A stretch of 64,000 nt of DNA from Planotetraspora sp. A-T 1434 (GTDB taxonomy: Bacteria; Actinomycetota; Actinomycetes; Streptosporangiales; Streptosporangiaceae): assembly GCF_025420585.1 (NCBI RefSeq), contig NZ_JAOEGB010000005.1, positions 1 to 64,000 on the forward strand. The letters are read 5' to 3'. Both the position numbers and the translations under genes were made by a program. The notes beneath the pieces were generated by a model. It was not told the origin of the DNA. It did no database searches and saw only the letters and a list, made by a program, of their open reading frames with translations. Position 1 is the stretch's first letter; every line of letters starts with the position of its first letter. Shown in pieces: positions 39,104 to 48,100 of this stretch.

Positions 39104-40673
39104 CGACGGTCCACACCGGGTTGTACGTGAGGCCCGTGACGGAGGCCGCCGTCACGATGTTCTGGCTCGGCTGGATGAGCGGGATGAACGGGCCGGAGGC
39201 GTTGAGCTTCGTCTGGATGTCGACGTAGGCCTGCTTGCGGGCGTCGTCGCCCACCGTGGTGGCCGCCTTCTCACCGGCCGCCTCCAGCTCCTTGTCCGCC
39301 CCGGCCTTCCACCCGGCCCGCAGGCCGACCAGCTTGCCGGGCAGGAAGGCCAGGTAGTCGCTCGGGTCCGGGTAGTCCGGGCCCCAGTACCACAGGCCGA
39401 GCTGCTCCTTGCCGTTGCGGTAGTTGTCCAGCGCCGTCGTGACCGGAGAAGGCGCCAGCTCCACGGTGATGCCGACCTCCTTGAGGTTGGCCTGGATCCG
39501 CTCGGCGACGGGCTGCAGGGACAGCCCGTTCACGGTCAGCTCGCTCGGGTACTCCAACTTGACCGTCGGGTTCGCCGCGCCGCTCTCCTTGAGCGCGGCC
39601 TTGGCGCCCTCGACGTCGCGCTTGACGACCTGGTCCGCCGGCAGCGCGCCGAGCAGCATCGACGGGATCACGCCGGGCGCCTGCACCGAGCCCTCGCCCG
39701 CGAGTTCCAGCAGGCCCGGGTAGTCGAGGCCCTTGCGGACCGCCTCCGCGAACTTGGGGCTGGAGGTGACCTTGCTGACCGACGGGTCCTGGTTCGCCAG
39801 CAGGAACACCACGTTGGCCGAGGCCGTCTTGGTGACCTGGAGGCCGCCCGAGATGCCGGCGAGCTGGTCGCCCGACAGGTCCAGCGCGACCTGGCTGTCC
39901 CCGCGCTGGACGTTGAGCTTCTGCGTCGCCGCCTGAACGTTGCGGATGACGACCTTGTCGTAGACCGGCTTGCGGGCGCCCCAGTACTTCGCGTTCCGCT
40001 TCAGCACGACCTCGCTGCTCACGTTGAGCGACTCGATCGTGTACGGCCCCGAGCCCGCGGACGCGGAGTTCAGGTACTGCTCGGCCTTGTCGGCCGTGTC
40101 CGTGGTGGCCCCGTGCTCCTTGGCGACCTTGGAGTTGAGGATGCCGAGCGCGGGGTTCGGCAGGATGAACGGCAGCGCGGGGTTGGGGGTCTTCGACGTG
40201 AGCGTGATCGTCGTCTCGTCGGTCTTGGCGATCTCCACCCCGTCGAGCAGGAACGACGGCGTGCCCTTCATGTCGCGCACGCGGGTCAGCGAGAAGACCA
40301 CGTCGTCGGCGGTGACGGGGGAGCCGTCGGCGAAGGTGGCGCCCTGCCGCAGCTTGAGCGTCAGCTTGGTGCCGTCGGACGACATGTCGTAGGACTCGGC
40401 GAGGTCCGGCACCGGCTTGGTCAGATCGCCGCCGTTGAAGGTCAGCAGCGTGTCATAGGCCGCCTTGCCGACGATCAGGCCGGTCGGCTCGTAGGTCCGC
40501 CCCGGGTCCGCGGTCTTGAGGTTGAAGGAGGTGTCGATCACGAGCGTCTTGCCCGCGCCGCCGCCCGGGGAGCTCTGACTGCTGGACGAGCCGCCACCGG
40601 AGCAGGCGGCAAGGGCGAGGAAGCCGGTGAGCACCACCGGCAGCAGGGCTGCCTGCCGCGAACGGGTCGCCAT
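39078..40673 (-). CDS. Oligopeptide/dipeptide ABC transporter substrate-binding lipoprotein (OppA/DppA type)
   Basis: A 531-residue SBP family 5 lipoprotein. The N-terminal signal ends ALAACSG with the lipid-modified Cys, then a Gly/Ser linker. DYRNGKEQLGLWYWGPDYPDP in the last third is characteristic of the family. AGGA lies upstream of the ATG. First gene of an operon (binding protein, two permeases, two ATPases, M24-like protein), divergent from an Lrp/AsnC regulator with about 115 bases between. It likely binds short peptides or a modified amino acid. Confidence 0.93.
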   Translation of the reverse strand: MATRSRQAALLPVVLTGFLALAACSGGGSSSSQSSPGGGAGKTLVIDTSFNLKTADPGRTYEPTGLIVGKAAYDTLLTFNGGDLTKPVPDLAESYDMSSDGTKLTLKLRQGATFADGSPVTADDVVFSLTRVRDMKGTPSFLLDGVEIAKTDETTITLTSKTPNPALPFILPNPALGILNSKVAKEHGATTDTADKAEQYLNSASAGSGPYTIESLNVSSEVVLKRNAKYWGARKPVYDKVVIRNVQAATQKLNVQRGDSQVALDLSGDQLAGISGGLQVTKTASANVVFLLANQDPSVSKVTSSPKFAEAVRKGLDYPGLLELAGEGSVQAPGVIPSMLLGALPADQVVKRDVEGAKAALKESGAANPTVKLEYPSELTVNGLSLQPVAERIQANLKEVGITVELAPSPVTTALDNYRNGKEQLGLWYWGPDYPDPSDYLAFLPGKLVGLRAGWKAGADKELEAAGEKAATTVGDDARKQAYVDIQTKLNASGPFIPLIQPSQNIVTAASVTGLTYNPVWTVDVADLGTK

Positions 40674-40789
40674 TCTGTGTCCTCCGAAAATGGGCCATGT
40701 AGACGTTTGGTCGCCGATCGTCCAGGATTGTCCGGCAGAAAGTCCAGCTCATAAGGCCAAGCCGAGACGAAACTCACATGGAGGATTTG

Positions 40790-41443
40790 ATGATGACCGA
40801 AATGTCAAGGAACTCGGGCCAGGATGGTGGCAGGCCTGGACGGATCGGCATCGGCCTCGAGCTCGACGACACCCACCTGAAGATCCTCGAAGTGCTCCGG
40901 GAGAACGGGCGGATCTCGGTGGCGGCGCTCGCCGAGCGGGTCGGCATCTCCCGGGCCAACGCGTACACGCGCTTCGAGGCGCTCCGCGCCGACGGCGCGA
41001 TCAGGCGGTTCACCGCCGAGATCGACCACGCCCGCGCCGGGCTCGGCATCACCGCGCTGATCTTCGTGACCGTCCGGCAGCAGATGTGGCGGCAGTTCCG
41101 CGCCCAGCTCGCCCAGATGCCCGAGGTGGAGTACTGCGCGATCACCACCGGCCAGCACGACGCCATGATCCAGGTCAGGGTGGCGGACGTGTCCGCCGTG
41201 CACACCATGGTCACCGAGAGGCTCGCCGGCATCCCGGCGGTCAAGGCCACCGAGACGGTGTTCATCCTCGACGAGGTGCTCAGGCGGCCCTATGTCCTGC
41301 CCAGCGACCTGCCCAAGGACCGGGGCCCCGGCCAGCCGCCCCGCCGGCCCGTCCCCGAGCCCGCGCAGGATCCGGTGCCGCTAGGCATGACCCGCTTCGT
41401 CGGCGCCGCCGAGGGCCGCGCCTCCCTGCGAAAGGAGCCCTGA
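40790..41443 (+). CDS. Lrp/AsnC-family transcriptional regulator
   Basis: A 217-residue regulator with the N-terminal helix-turn-helix (LDDTHLKILEVLRENGRISVAALAERVGISRANAYTRFEAL) and a RAM ligand-binding domain after residue 75. GGAGG at 40780 lies 5 bases before ATG 40790; an earlier ATG at 40778 overlaps this site. A C-terminal extension of ~40 residues is Pro/Arg-rich and unusual for the family (normal length ~150). Lrp proteins sense amino acids, which fits control of the divergent peptide uptake operon. Confidence 0.9.
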   Translation: MMTEMSRNSGQDGGRPGRIGIGLELDDTHLKILEVLRENGRISVAALAERVGISRANAYTRFEALRADGAIRRFTAEIDHARAGLGITALIFVTVRQQMWRQFRAQLAQMPEVEYCAITTGQHDAMIQVRVADVSAVHTMVTERLAGIPAVKATETVFILDEVLRRPYVLPSDLPKDRGPGQPPRRPVPEPAQDPVPLGMTRFVGAAEGRASLRKEP

Positions 41444-41462
41444 GAACAGGGGATCTCGCTGG

Positions 41463-41822
41463 TCAGCGGATCTCGGCGCACACGCTGACGTGCGTGGCGT
41501 CGTCGCCGGCGAACTGGAACTCCTCGACCAGCCGCAGACCGCCGTCGGCCAGGGTCTCGATGCGGCTGCTGCTCTGCCCGCCCGCGCGCTGGCCGTTCTT
41601 GAGCAGGTGGACGTAGGAAAGCTCGATCCGGTCGGCGTCTCGGGTGCCGACGAAGTGGCCGTGTATCACGGTGTCGCCGGCGTAGCTTCCCCAGATGACC
41701 CCACCGGACTCCTCGTATTCGAACCGGGTGGGATCGACCGGGTCGACGGAGCTCGCCGTCGAGCTGACCATGACGAATCTGCGGCCGTTGAGGAGGTCCT
41801 TGTCATTTACGACGTCGTTCAC
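41463..41822 (-). CDS. Lipocalin-like small protein of the family annotated as N-acetylglutamate synthase
   Basis: A 119-residue beta-rich protein. The pattern NGRRFVMVSSTASS, FEYEESGGVIWGSYAGDTVI, GHFVGTRDADRIELSYVHL and LRLVEEFQFAGDD matches a widespread small family (FxxVSxTxxG...VWxxYxGG...GxL) often misnamed N-acetylglutamate synthase; its members look like fatty-acid-binding barrels. GTG 41822 is the best start. It is convergent with the Lrp gene, 19 bases apart. Real function unknown. Confidence 0.7.
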   Translation of the reverse strand: MNDVVNDKDLLNGRRFVMVSSTASSVDPVDPTRFEYEESGGVIWGSYAGDTVIHGHFVGTRDADRIELSYVHLLKNGQRAGGQSSSRIETLADGGLRLVEEFQFAGDDATHVSVCAEIR

Positions 41823-41898
41823 GACACCGCATCGTGCCGGTCTTCCGCGAGAGCGCAACTCGGGCTGGACGTTTCTCTCACAATCACTGTCAGGCGTA

Positions 41899-42102
41899 GT
41901 GATACGTCCAGGAAGGCTCAGCCGTACGAGGCGGGAAGGAGCAGGCCCGCCAGGCAGGAGAGCGCGTTCGCGATGGCGGGTCTGGGCGCTGGGCGGGCTC
42001 GGCGCGGTGCTGCTGGGCGTGCTACTCGAGCTCATCCTGTCTCCGGGACTCGCGGGCACGAGAAAGGCCGCATGGTCATGCCGCACTGACCGCGTTACGT
42101 GA
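41899..42102 (+). CDS. Possible small membrane protein (weak)
   Basis: A 67-residue frame in a 347-base gap, with a basic N-terminus and one clear hydrophobic helix (WALGGLGAVLLGVLLELILS) followed by a short polar tail. It uses a GTG start with no strong ribosome site. The hydrophobic block in a GC-biased frame is suggestive but could be chance. The remainder of the gap 41823-42169 shows nothing else. Confidence 0.25.
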   Translation: MIRPGRLSRTRREGAGPPGRRARSRWRVWALGGLGAVLLGVLLELILSPGLAGTRKAAWSCRTDRVT

Positions 42103-42169
42103 CATCGCGGTAGCCCACTGTGTGGGAGGGTGCTGGGTGGACGCCCTGAAGGCGGGGGAAACTGTGAGG

Positions 42170-43198
42170 TCAGCGGCCGACGATTTGGGAGAGCGCGGCG
42201 AGGGCGGCGCCTCGTGCTCCGGCCATGTCGAGGTCTCGCACGAGCGCCACAGTGGCCACGCGCCGCTGCTCCTCGCGGAGCAGCGTGTGCTCGCGGACCG
42301 TTTCCAGGAACCACTCCCGGAAGTGCGGCGCCGCCTCGACCACGCCGCCGCCCAGGAAGTACGCGCTGGGGTCGGTGAAGTTGGCCGCGATCGTGAACAG
42401 CCGGCCGATCGCCATCGCCTGCTGCTCGAAGACCTTGAGCGCGAGGGGGTCGCCGTTCTCGCCGTAGCCGCGCAGCAGCTTCGCGGCCTTACCGACGGAC
42501 TCGGCCCGGGCCAGCTCGTGATCGGGGAAGCGGGTCAGCCAGTAGGGCAGCAGGTTCTTCTCGATGCCCGTCAGGGAGGCGACGCTCTCGGCGTCGCCGA
42601 TGAAGCCGCAGTTGCACTCGGGCAGCGGCTGCCCCTCCTCCAGGAGGCCGTGCAGCGGGATGTGGACGTGGCCGAGCTCGCCCGCCATCCCGGCCGCGCC
42701 CTTGACCACCTGCCCGGCTTCGATCACGCCACCGCCGAGCCCGGTGCCGACGATCGCGGACACGGAGGAGTGCTGCCAGGAGTCCGGGCCGAAGTGCACG
42801 TGGTGGGCGTAGAGCGCGGCGGCGTTGCCGTCGTTGTTGTAGATCACCGGCAGTTCCAGCCGGGCCTCCAGCGCGCCCCGGAAGTCGAAGCCGTACCAGC
42901 CGGGATCGACGAAGTTCGTGGCGCCCTTCGAGGAGATCACGCCGTCCGCGCTCGCGGGACCGGGTGTGTCCAGCCCCACGGCGCGCACCTGGGACAGCGG
43001 CGTGCCGGTCAGTTCCAGCACGTTGCCGAGCGCGTGGACGAGCCGCTCGACGGCCACCTCGGGGCCCTCCTTCACCAGGCTGGGGGTCTCTACCAGCCGG
43101 TCCACCAGGAACCGCCCCGACGCGTCGAGGACAGTCGTGTTGTTGCTGGTGCCGCCGTTGTCCAGGCCGACGACGACCCAGGACCCTTCATATGCCAT
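42170..43198 (-). CDS. ROK-family sugar kinase/regulator
   Basis: A 342-residue actin-fold kinase. The N-terminal phosphate loop is GLDNGGTSNNTTV, the ATP region GTGLGGG and the ROK signature AGELGHVHIP. The zinc motif CxCGxxGCxE reads CNCGFIGDAES, so the third Cys is Asp: the structural zinc is probably altered. No DNA-binding domain is present, so it acts as a kinase (glucose, N-acetylmannosamine or similar). Single gene. Confidence 0.85.
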   Translation of the reverse strand: MAYEGSWVVVGLDNGGTSNNTTVLDASGRFLVDRLVETPSLVKEGPEVAVERLVHALGNVLELTGTPLSQVRAVGLDTPGPASADGVISSKGATNFVDPGWYGFDFRGALEARLELPVIYNNDGNAAALYAHHVHFGPDSWQHSSVSAIVGTGLGGGVIEAGQVVKGAAGMAGELGHVHIPLHGLLEEGQPLPECNCGFIGDAESVASLTGIEKNLLPYWLTRFPDHELARAESVGKAAKLLRGYGENGDPLALKVFEQQAMAIGRLFTIAANFTDPSAYFLGGGVVEAAPHFREWFLETVREHTLLREEQRRVATVALVRDLDMAGARGAALAALSQIVGR

Positions 43199-43279
43199 GG
43201 GGGAGTTCCTTTGTGTCCGCGCGTGTCAGAGCGAAGACTACGAGATGATGGCTCCCAAGGCACACGCCGGCAGTCTCGG

Positions 43280-43645
43280 TCAGCGCTCCCAGGGCGGCGC
43301 CTCGCCCATCTTGGCGTAGTACTTCGCCAGGTGGGACTTGACCCGCTCGATGTCCTCCTTGGGCAGGTCGACGCCGCCACGTGCGCCCTGCATGACGGCC
43401 CCGGCGGCCATCACCGCGCGGGGGACGGCCTTCAGCTTGCCGCCGATCACGTCGGCGATCAGCAGCTTGTAGCTCCCGAACTTGTCCGGCCGGTCCCCGT
43501 CGTACCAGACGTGCGCGTCGCGGTACTTGGCGTTGGGGCCGTCCTCCGCGCCCGCCCAGTCGCGCACCCTCTTCTCGGCGGCGTCGCCGTCCCAGTCGTG
43601 CTCCCGATCGGCGAGCGGGAAATCGTGGAACTTGGTCACGGTCAT
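43280..43645 (-). CDS. Stand-alone domain related to phage prohead protease/Mu-I-like proteins
   Basis: A 121-residue protein. The plan W-DGDAAEKRVRDWAG, KYRDAHVWYDGDRPDKFGSYKLLIADVI, LKAVPRAVMAAGAVMQGARGGVD and VKSHLAKYYAKMGE matches a domain found in phage prohead proteases and DUF2213-type proteins, where it is attached to the capsid protease. Here it is alone, with no head genes near. GGAGGTGTGAG precedes the ATG. Divergent from a hemerythrin gene. Function unknown. Confidence 0.7.
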   Translation of the reverse strand: MTVTKFHDFPLADREHDWDGDAAEKRVRDWAGAEDGPNAKYRDAHVWYDGDRPDKFGSYKLLIADVIGGKLKAVPRAVMAAGAVMQGARGGVDLPKEDIERVKSHLAKYYAKMGEAPPWER

Positions 43646-43741
43646 CGGTCTCACACCTCCAGGCGACGTCCCTACCCGCCCGCTCGGATTCATTCTTTAC
43701 TCCCCGTCGGCGTCTTATGGGCGATTTGCCATAGTTTGGGC

Positions 43742-43747
43742 GGGTAT
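43742..43747 (+). promoter_or_regulatory. GGGTAT, candidate SigB-type -10 for the hemerythrin gene
   Basis: GGGTAT lies 48 bases before the hemerythrin start with an A/T-rich stretch (GATTTGCC) about 15 bases upstream of it, loosely matching the stress promoter pattern GTTT-N13-16-GGGTAT. The -35 match is weak. Confidence 0.3.
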
Positions 43748-43794
43748 GGACCTGCGAACCGGTGCAGCCAACCGATCTTCGAAGGGAGAGCCCC

Positions 43795-44391
43795 ATGGCC
43801 CAAGCCCGCCAGGTTCCGGAGGTGATGCGGGAGGGCGACGTCATCGACCTCCTCCTGCACCAGCACGCCATGATCAGGGACCTGTTCGACGAGGTGGAGC
43901 GCGCGGCCCCGGAGCGGCGGCGTGAACCGTTCCGGAGGCTGGTGCGCCTCCTGGCCGTCCACGAGACGGCCGAAGAGGAATTCGTCCACCCGTACGCCCG
44001 CCGCAAGTTCGAGGGCGGCGGCGCGGTCGTCGCCGACCGGCTGAAGGAGGAGAACGAGGCCAAGCGGCTGCTCTCCTGGCTGGAGCGCAAGGGCCCCATG
44101 GACCCGGAGTTCCCGGGCATCCTCGACCTGCTCCGCGTGGCGGTGCTGTCGCACGCCCGTGCCGAGGAGCGTTACGAATTCACCCAGCTGCGGGCGCACA
44201 CGACCTCGGCGGAGCGCAGGGCGATGGCCGTGGCCGTGAGGGCGGCCCAGGCGCTCGGGCCGACCCACCCTCATCCCGGCGTGGAGTCGGCGACCAGGAA
44301 CCTGCTGCTCGGGCCGCCGGTCGCCGTCCTCGACCGCGCCCGCGACATCATCCGCAACACCCTGGGCGCCATAGGCAGGGGCGGCGGCTGA
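43795..44391 (+). CDS. Hemerythrin HHE-domain protein
   Basis: A 198-residue four-helix bundle with a di-iron site: ligands in LLLHQHAMIRDLFDEV, LAVHETAEEEFVHP and LRVAVLSHARAEERYE. AAGGGAGAG precedes the ATG at 43795. Such proteins bind oxygen, nitric oxide or iron and are frequent in actinomycete stress regulons. It is convergent with a ferritin-like gene, which may share an iron-redox theme. Confidence 0.9.
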   Translation: MAQARQVPEVMREGDVIDLLLHQHAMIRDLFDEVERAAPERRREPFRRLVRLLAVHETAEEEFVHPYARRKFEGGGAVVADRLKEENEAKRLLSWLERKGPMDPEFPGILDLLRVAVLSHARAEERYEFTQLRAHTTSAERRAMAVAVRAAQALGPTHPHPGVESATRNLLLGPPVAVLDRARDIIRNTLGAIGRGGG

Positions 44392-44404
44392 CAGGACATC
44401 CATG

Positions 44405-44452
44405 TCGTACGGCTCGCGCCTTCCGTCCAGATGGGAGGCGCGAGCCGTACGA
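44405..44452. terminator. Perfect 17-bp stem, strong bidirectional terminator
   Basis: TCGTACGGCTCGCGCCT and its exact reverse complement AGGCGCGAGCCGTACGA flank a 14-base loop. It sits in the 79-base gap between the converging ends of the hemerythrin and ferritin-like genes. There is no T-run on either strand. Confidence 0.8.
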
Positions 44453-44470
44453 GCTCTAGCCCGCCGGGGA

Positions 44471-45670
44471 TCAGTGCCGCCGGAGACTCGGGAGGGGATG
44501 CACGCCCTCCGTCTCCAGCCGGTACTCCTCGCCGGCCTTGGCCCGGTTCTCGTCGATGACGCGCTCGCTGGGCGCCCGCTCGTCGTCGTGGATCTGCTCC
44601 TGCCAGCGCTGGAACCGCTCGTGCGCCTCCTGCACGTACCCCGTCCCCAGGGTCGTGTAGTCGACCTGGGTGGCGATCAGCTCCCGCAGATACTCCTTGT
44701 TGGGCTCGAACCTCACGGGGGCCGGGAACCGCGGCGGGAGGATCTCCTTCGGGTCGCGGCCGTCGTGGCGCCGCATGAGCTCGGCGGCGATGCGCAGGTG
44801 CTCCAGCTCCATGTTGAGGTGTAGTTCCCAGATCGACCGCACCCTCCGGTCCGACTCGGTCTCCAGGAACGAGTAGTACATGTAGCACTCGTTGTACTCG
44901 TGGTTCACGAGCTGCTCCCACCACGTCTCGCCCGGGTCCACCAGCGACTCGTAGTGCGTGACGTGCTCCTCCTCGATGAGGCCGATCTCCTGGTAGAGCT
45001 GGCGTGCGATCGGCTCCATGTACTCCGGGCCGACGTTCATGTAGAAGTTCATCGTCTGCTGCTCGGTCGACATGATCGTCAGCGCGTGCAGCTTGGACAG
45101 CGGCGCGGTCGTGTTCTTGTCGTACGGCTCGCGCAGGTTGTCGATCGGATGCCGGTGCTGCAGCATCGTCGGCCGTCCCGGCATCACCTCGGTGAGCTGG
45201 TCGACGACCTTCTCGGCGCGGCGGTGCTCGATCAGCTCGAACAGGTTCGCGTACCGGTAGAGGTGGTCGAAGTCCTCGAGCACGCCGAACTGGTAGGCCT
45301 GCTTCAAATACGGATCGGGCTCCATCCGGGCCACCCAGGCTGTGAGGTCCACCGCCACCTGCTCGTAGGCGATCGTGGTCTCCAGCACCGACGCGAGCCC
45401 CGGCAGCAGCCAGTTGACGACCTTCTGCTGCTGGGCCTCGATGTAACGCGTCTCGGCGAGCTGCTGCCTGACCTCAGGGATCGTGCAGTGCCGTGCGAAG
45501 TGGTGACTGAACAGGATCGCCTCGACCTCGATGCCGTTCATCGTGATGATCCGGCACCTCGTGTACGGATCGGCATGGTCGGGATCGATCGGCATCACGT
45601 CGAGCTCGCGCCAGTTGCGCACCTGCCGGTCCAGTGGGATCCCGCGTTCCTCCAACGGGTTGAAGGTCAT
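44471..45670 (-). CDS. Ferritin-like fold protein, possible di-iron enzyme
   Basis: A 399-residue helical protein with Glu/His-rich helices of the ferritin-like type: ETTIAYEQVAVDL, DFDHLYRYANLFELIEHRR, EEEHVTHYESLVDP, NHEYNECYMYYSFLETES and NMELEHLRIAAELMRR. GGAAGGAG precedes ATG 45670. The family is conserved in actinomycetes and cyanobacteria-like genomes without a proven reaction; di-iron binding is inferred from the E-x-x-H pairs. Convergent with the hemerythrin gene. Confidence 0.75.
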   Translation of the reverse strand: MTFNPLEERGIPLDRQVRNWRELDVMPIDPDHADPYTRCRIITMNGIEVEAILFSHHFARHCTIPEVRQQLAETRYIEAQQQKVVNWLLPGLASVLETTIAYEQVAVDLTAWVARMEPDPYLKQAYQFGVLEDFDHLYRYANLFELIEHRRAEKVVDQLTEVMPGRPTMLQHRHPIDNLREPYDKNTTAPLSKLHALTIMSTEQQTMNFYMNVGPEYMEPIARQLYQEIGLIEEEHVTHYESLVDPGETWWEQLVNHEYNECYMYYSFLETESDRRVRSIWELHLNMELEHLRIAAELMRRHDGRDPKEILPPRFPAPVRFEPNKEYLRELIATQVDYTTLGTGYVQEAHERFQRWQEQIHDDERAPSERVIDENRAKAGEEYRLETEGVHPLPSLRRH

Positions 45671-45814
45671 CGTCCGGCTCCTTCCCGCGGTTGGGCTGGA
45701 ACCGTCCACGTACCCAGCCGCCGGGGGAGACAATCTCCACCGCCATGGTCATCGCCGCAGGCCAGGGCCACTCTTGCCGCTTCAGTCGCACGCCTCCACC
45801 GTCGCGTCAACCGG

Positions 45815-48100
45815 TCAGGGGCAGGTGACGCAGGTCCACTCCACGCGGGCCTCCGCGGCGTTGCCGCCCGGCGTGCCGGCCACCCAGTGCGTCACCTGCG
45901 GGCTCTCCCGGCTGTCCTGCGTCACCCAGGTGGCCCCGGTGCCGGCGCCGTCGCGGTAGAGCCGGGCCACCCCGGCGCTGTCGACCGTCACCTTCCACGT
46001 CGCCAGGGCTCCCGCGCCGTTGAGGGAGTGGACCCTCTCCCAGGCGGTCGCGCCCTTCTTGATCGTCCAGACTCCGTTGCGCTGGATCGCCAGCATGAGC
46101 CGCCTGGCGCCGTTGGCGACCTTGGTGCCGAGGCTGACGCCGTGCCCGGTGACCGGGTTCAGGGCGCTGTCGTCGTCGACCCGCCCCCGGAACTCCAATG
46201 TGAAGTCGCCGCTCCTCGATATGTCGAGGGCGATGGTCGCTTGGGCGGCCTTCCCGGTGGCGCTCCTGAGACGGAGGCGGCCCCCGGACAGCTCGGCCAC
46301 GCCGCCGCCCGGGTCGGGCCTCCAGTCGCCCCAGGCGTCCCACGTGGTGGCGGCGACGGTTTCGGCGACCTCCAGGGAGTCCAGCAGGGCCTCGGCCGGT
46401 CGGCCGGGGGTTCCCGAGGCCCAGACCGACACCTCGGGGGCGTCGGGAGCGGCGGCGACGACCCAGCGCGCACCCGTGTCGGCCGAGTCGGCGAACAGCG
46501 CCGCGTTCCCCCTGGCGTCGACGGTGACCCGCCACAGATGGGCGGCCGTCGTGTCCAGTGTGGCGGCGTGGACACGGCTCCACTCCGTCCCGCCCTCGAT
46601 CATCGAGTGGACGCCGTCGGGCTGGACGGCCAGCATGAGCCGCCGCGCCCCCGTGGACACCTTCAGCGCCAGGCCCGCCCCCGCCCCCGTCCTCCGGTCG
46701 AGCGTCGAAGGCGACGTGACATGCCCCTTCAGCGTCGCGACGAACGCCCCGGACGGTCCGTACGGCCGGCCGGCGCCGGGAGTCCCACTACCGGCGCCGT
46801 CTCTCGATCCCGCACTGGCGAGCCGGAGCCGCCCCGACGACGTGATCTCCGCCGTCCCGGTGAGGTTCCACGGGCCGCCCCAGCCGGCGCCGACCCCGGT
46901 GAACCCGGCCGACACGTCGAGTCTCGCCACCTTGATCTCGATCTGGTTGTGCTCCCAGACCACGAAGAACTTCCCCGGCTCGTATTCGTCGGCGCTCGCG
47001 TAGACGTCCCAGCCCCGGCCCGCGCCCGCCGTCTGCCGGGCGCAGTCGGCGAACAGCCGCCCCGGCCCCCACGGGTCGCCCGGCCGCTTCACCTTGTAGT
47101 GCAGCACCTCGCGGTATTGGTCCGGCTTGTCCGCGCCTGACCCGCTGAACGGCCCGGCGAGCGTGTTGTAGATCGTCAGATACCGGCCTGCGGAGTCCCT
47201 GGTGAGGAAGGCCTTGACGTAGTAATTCGGCAGGTCCGGGTCGAGTTCCAGGGGCGACCAGGTGAGGCCGCCGTCGGCGCTGGTCGCCGTGGCGGCGTAG
47301 GTCGCGTGCGTCCGGTAGTAGGCGTCCTTCTGCTCGGGCGACGTCCCGCCTCTCAGGTCGAGCGTCCGGGTCACCATCAGCAGCGTGCCGGGGTCGTCGT
47401 GGGAGACCACGACCTGCGGCTCCTCGATCGCGATGTCCCGCGGGTTCCCGGCCAGGCCACCGGACGTCCAGGTGGCCAGGTCCGCCGAGCGCAGCACGCC
47501 CGCCCGCGTCGCCGTTCCCACCCTCCGCCAGTACGGCACAAGCCAGTGACCGCCGTGCCGCAGCGGCTTCCCGGCGACGACCACGCCCCTGCCGTTGTCG
47601 GGCACGTCGACGGCGATGGGGAAGTCGGCCCAGGTGAGGCCGCCGTCGGTGCTCCGCTTGGCCACCATCCGCACCGGGAAGCCGTCGACGCCGCCGCCCG
47701 GCTCCCGGTCCTCGCTGATCGTGATCCGGCCCAGGAGGGCGTACAGTGTGCCGCCGTCACGGAGAAAGATCACGTAGTGGTAGCGGTGCGTCGCGGTGGC
47801 CGCCGCCAGCGTGCCGGTCGTCCACGTCCGGCCGCCGTCGCCGGACCGCGCGAACATGATCGATCCCTGGTCGGTGGGGGTGGGGTCGAGCGGGTCGGCC
47901 ACACCCGCTCGCCAGCCGGCGACCAGACGCAGAGGGTCGAGCGCCACGATGTCGGGCACCCGGTTGCCCTCATGCCGCAGCTCGCCCCTGGCGTCCCTGT
48001 CGGCCGTGCCGTACACGGTGACGGGGTCGCCGACGCCCGTCCCGAAGGCGTCGGCGTCGGGCCAGGATTTGGCGCGGGCGCCGTCCGTGGTCGGGCTCAT
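45815..48100 (-). CDS. BNR-repeat sialidase-like protein with two C-terminal jelly-roll repeats, no signal peptide
   Basis: A 761-residue protein. The N-terminal ~400 residues form a six-bladed sialidase fold with Asp boxes FARSGDGGRTW, AKRSTDGGLTW and ATSADGGLTW and the active-site-like WEHNQIEIKVARL. Two homologous ~165-residue domains follow (about 410-575 and 580-755: both have GARRLMLA-QxxGV, W-RVHxxxLxTxxA, GARWV.../GATWVTQ), presumably lectin or CBM66-like. The protein starts MSPTTDGARAKSWP with no signal peptide and ends CVTCP. Either a nonclassical export route or a truncated start is implied. Confidence 0.75.
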   Translation of the reverse strand: MSPTTDGARAKSWPDADAFGTGVGDPVTVYGTADRDARGELRHEGNRVPDIVALDPLRLVAGWRAGVADPLDPTPTDQGSIMFARSGDGGRTWTTGTLAAATATHRYHYVIFLRDGGTLYALLGRITISEDREPGGGVDGFPVRMVAKRSTDGGLTWADFPIAVDVPDNGRGVVVAGKPLRHGGHWLVPYWRRVGTATRAGVLRSADLATWTSGGLAGNPRDIAIEEPQVVVSHDDPGTLLMVTRTLDLRGGTSPEQKDAYYRTHATYAATATSADGGLTWSPLELDPDLPNYYVKAFLTRDSAGRYLTIYNTLAGPFSGSGADKPDQYREVLHYKVKRPGDPWGPGRLFADCARQTAGAGRGWDVYASADEYEPGKFFVVWEHNQIEIKVARLDVSAGFTGVGAGWGGPWNLTGTAEITSSGRLRLASAGSRDGAGSGTPGAGRPYGPSGAFVATLKGHVTSPSTLDRRTGAGAGLALKVSTGARRLMLAVQPDGVHSMIEGGTEWSRVHAATLDTTAAHLWRVTVDARGNAALFADSADTGARWVVAAAPDAPEVSVWASGTPGRPAEALLDSLEVAETVAATTWDAWGDWRPDPGGGVAELSGGRLRLRSATGKAAQATIALDISRSGDFTLEFRGRVDDDSALNPVTGHGVSLGTKVANGARRLMLAIQRNGVWTIKKGATAWERVHSLNGAGALATWKVTVDSAGVARLYRDGAGTGATWVTQDSRESPQVTHWVAGTPGGNAAEARVEWTCVTCP

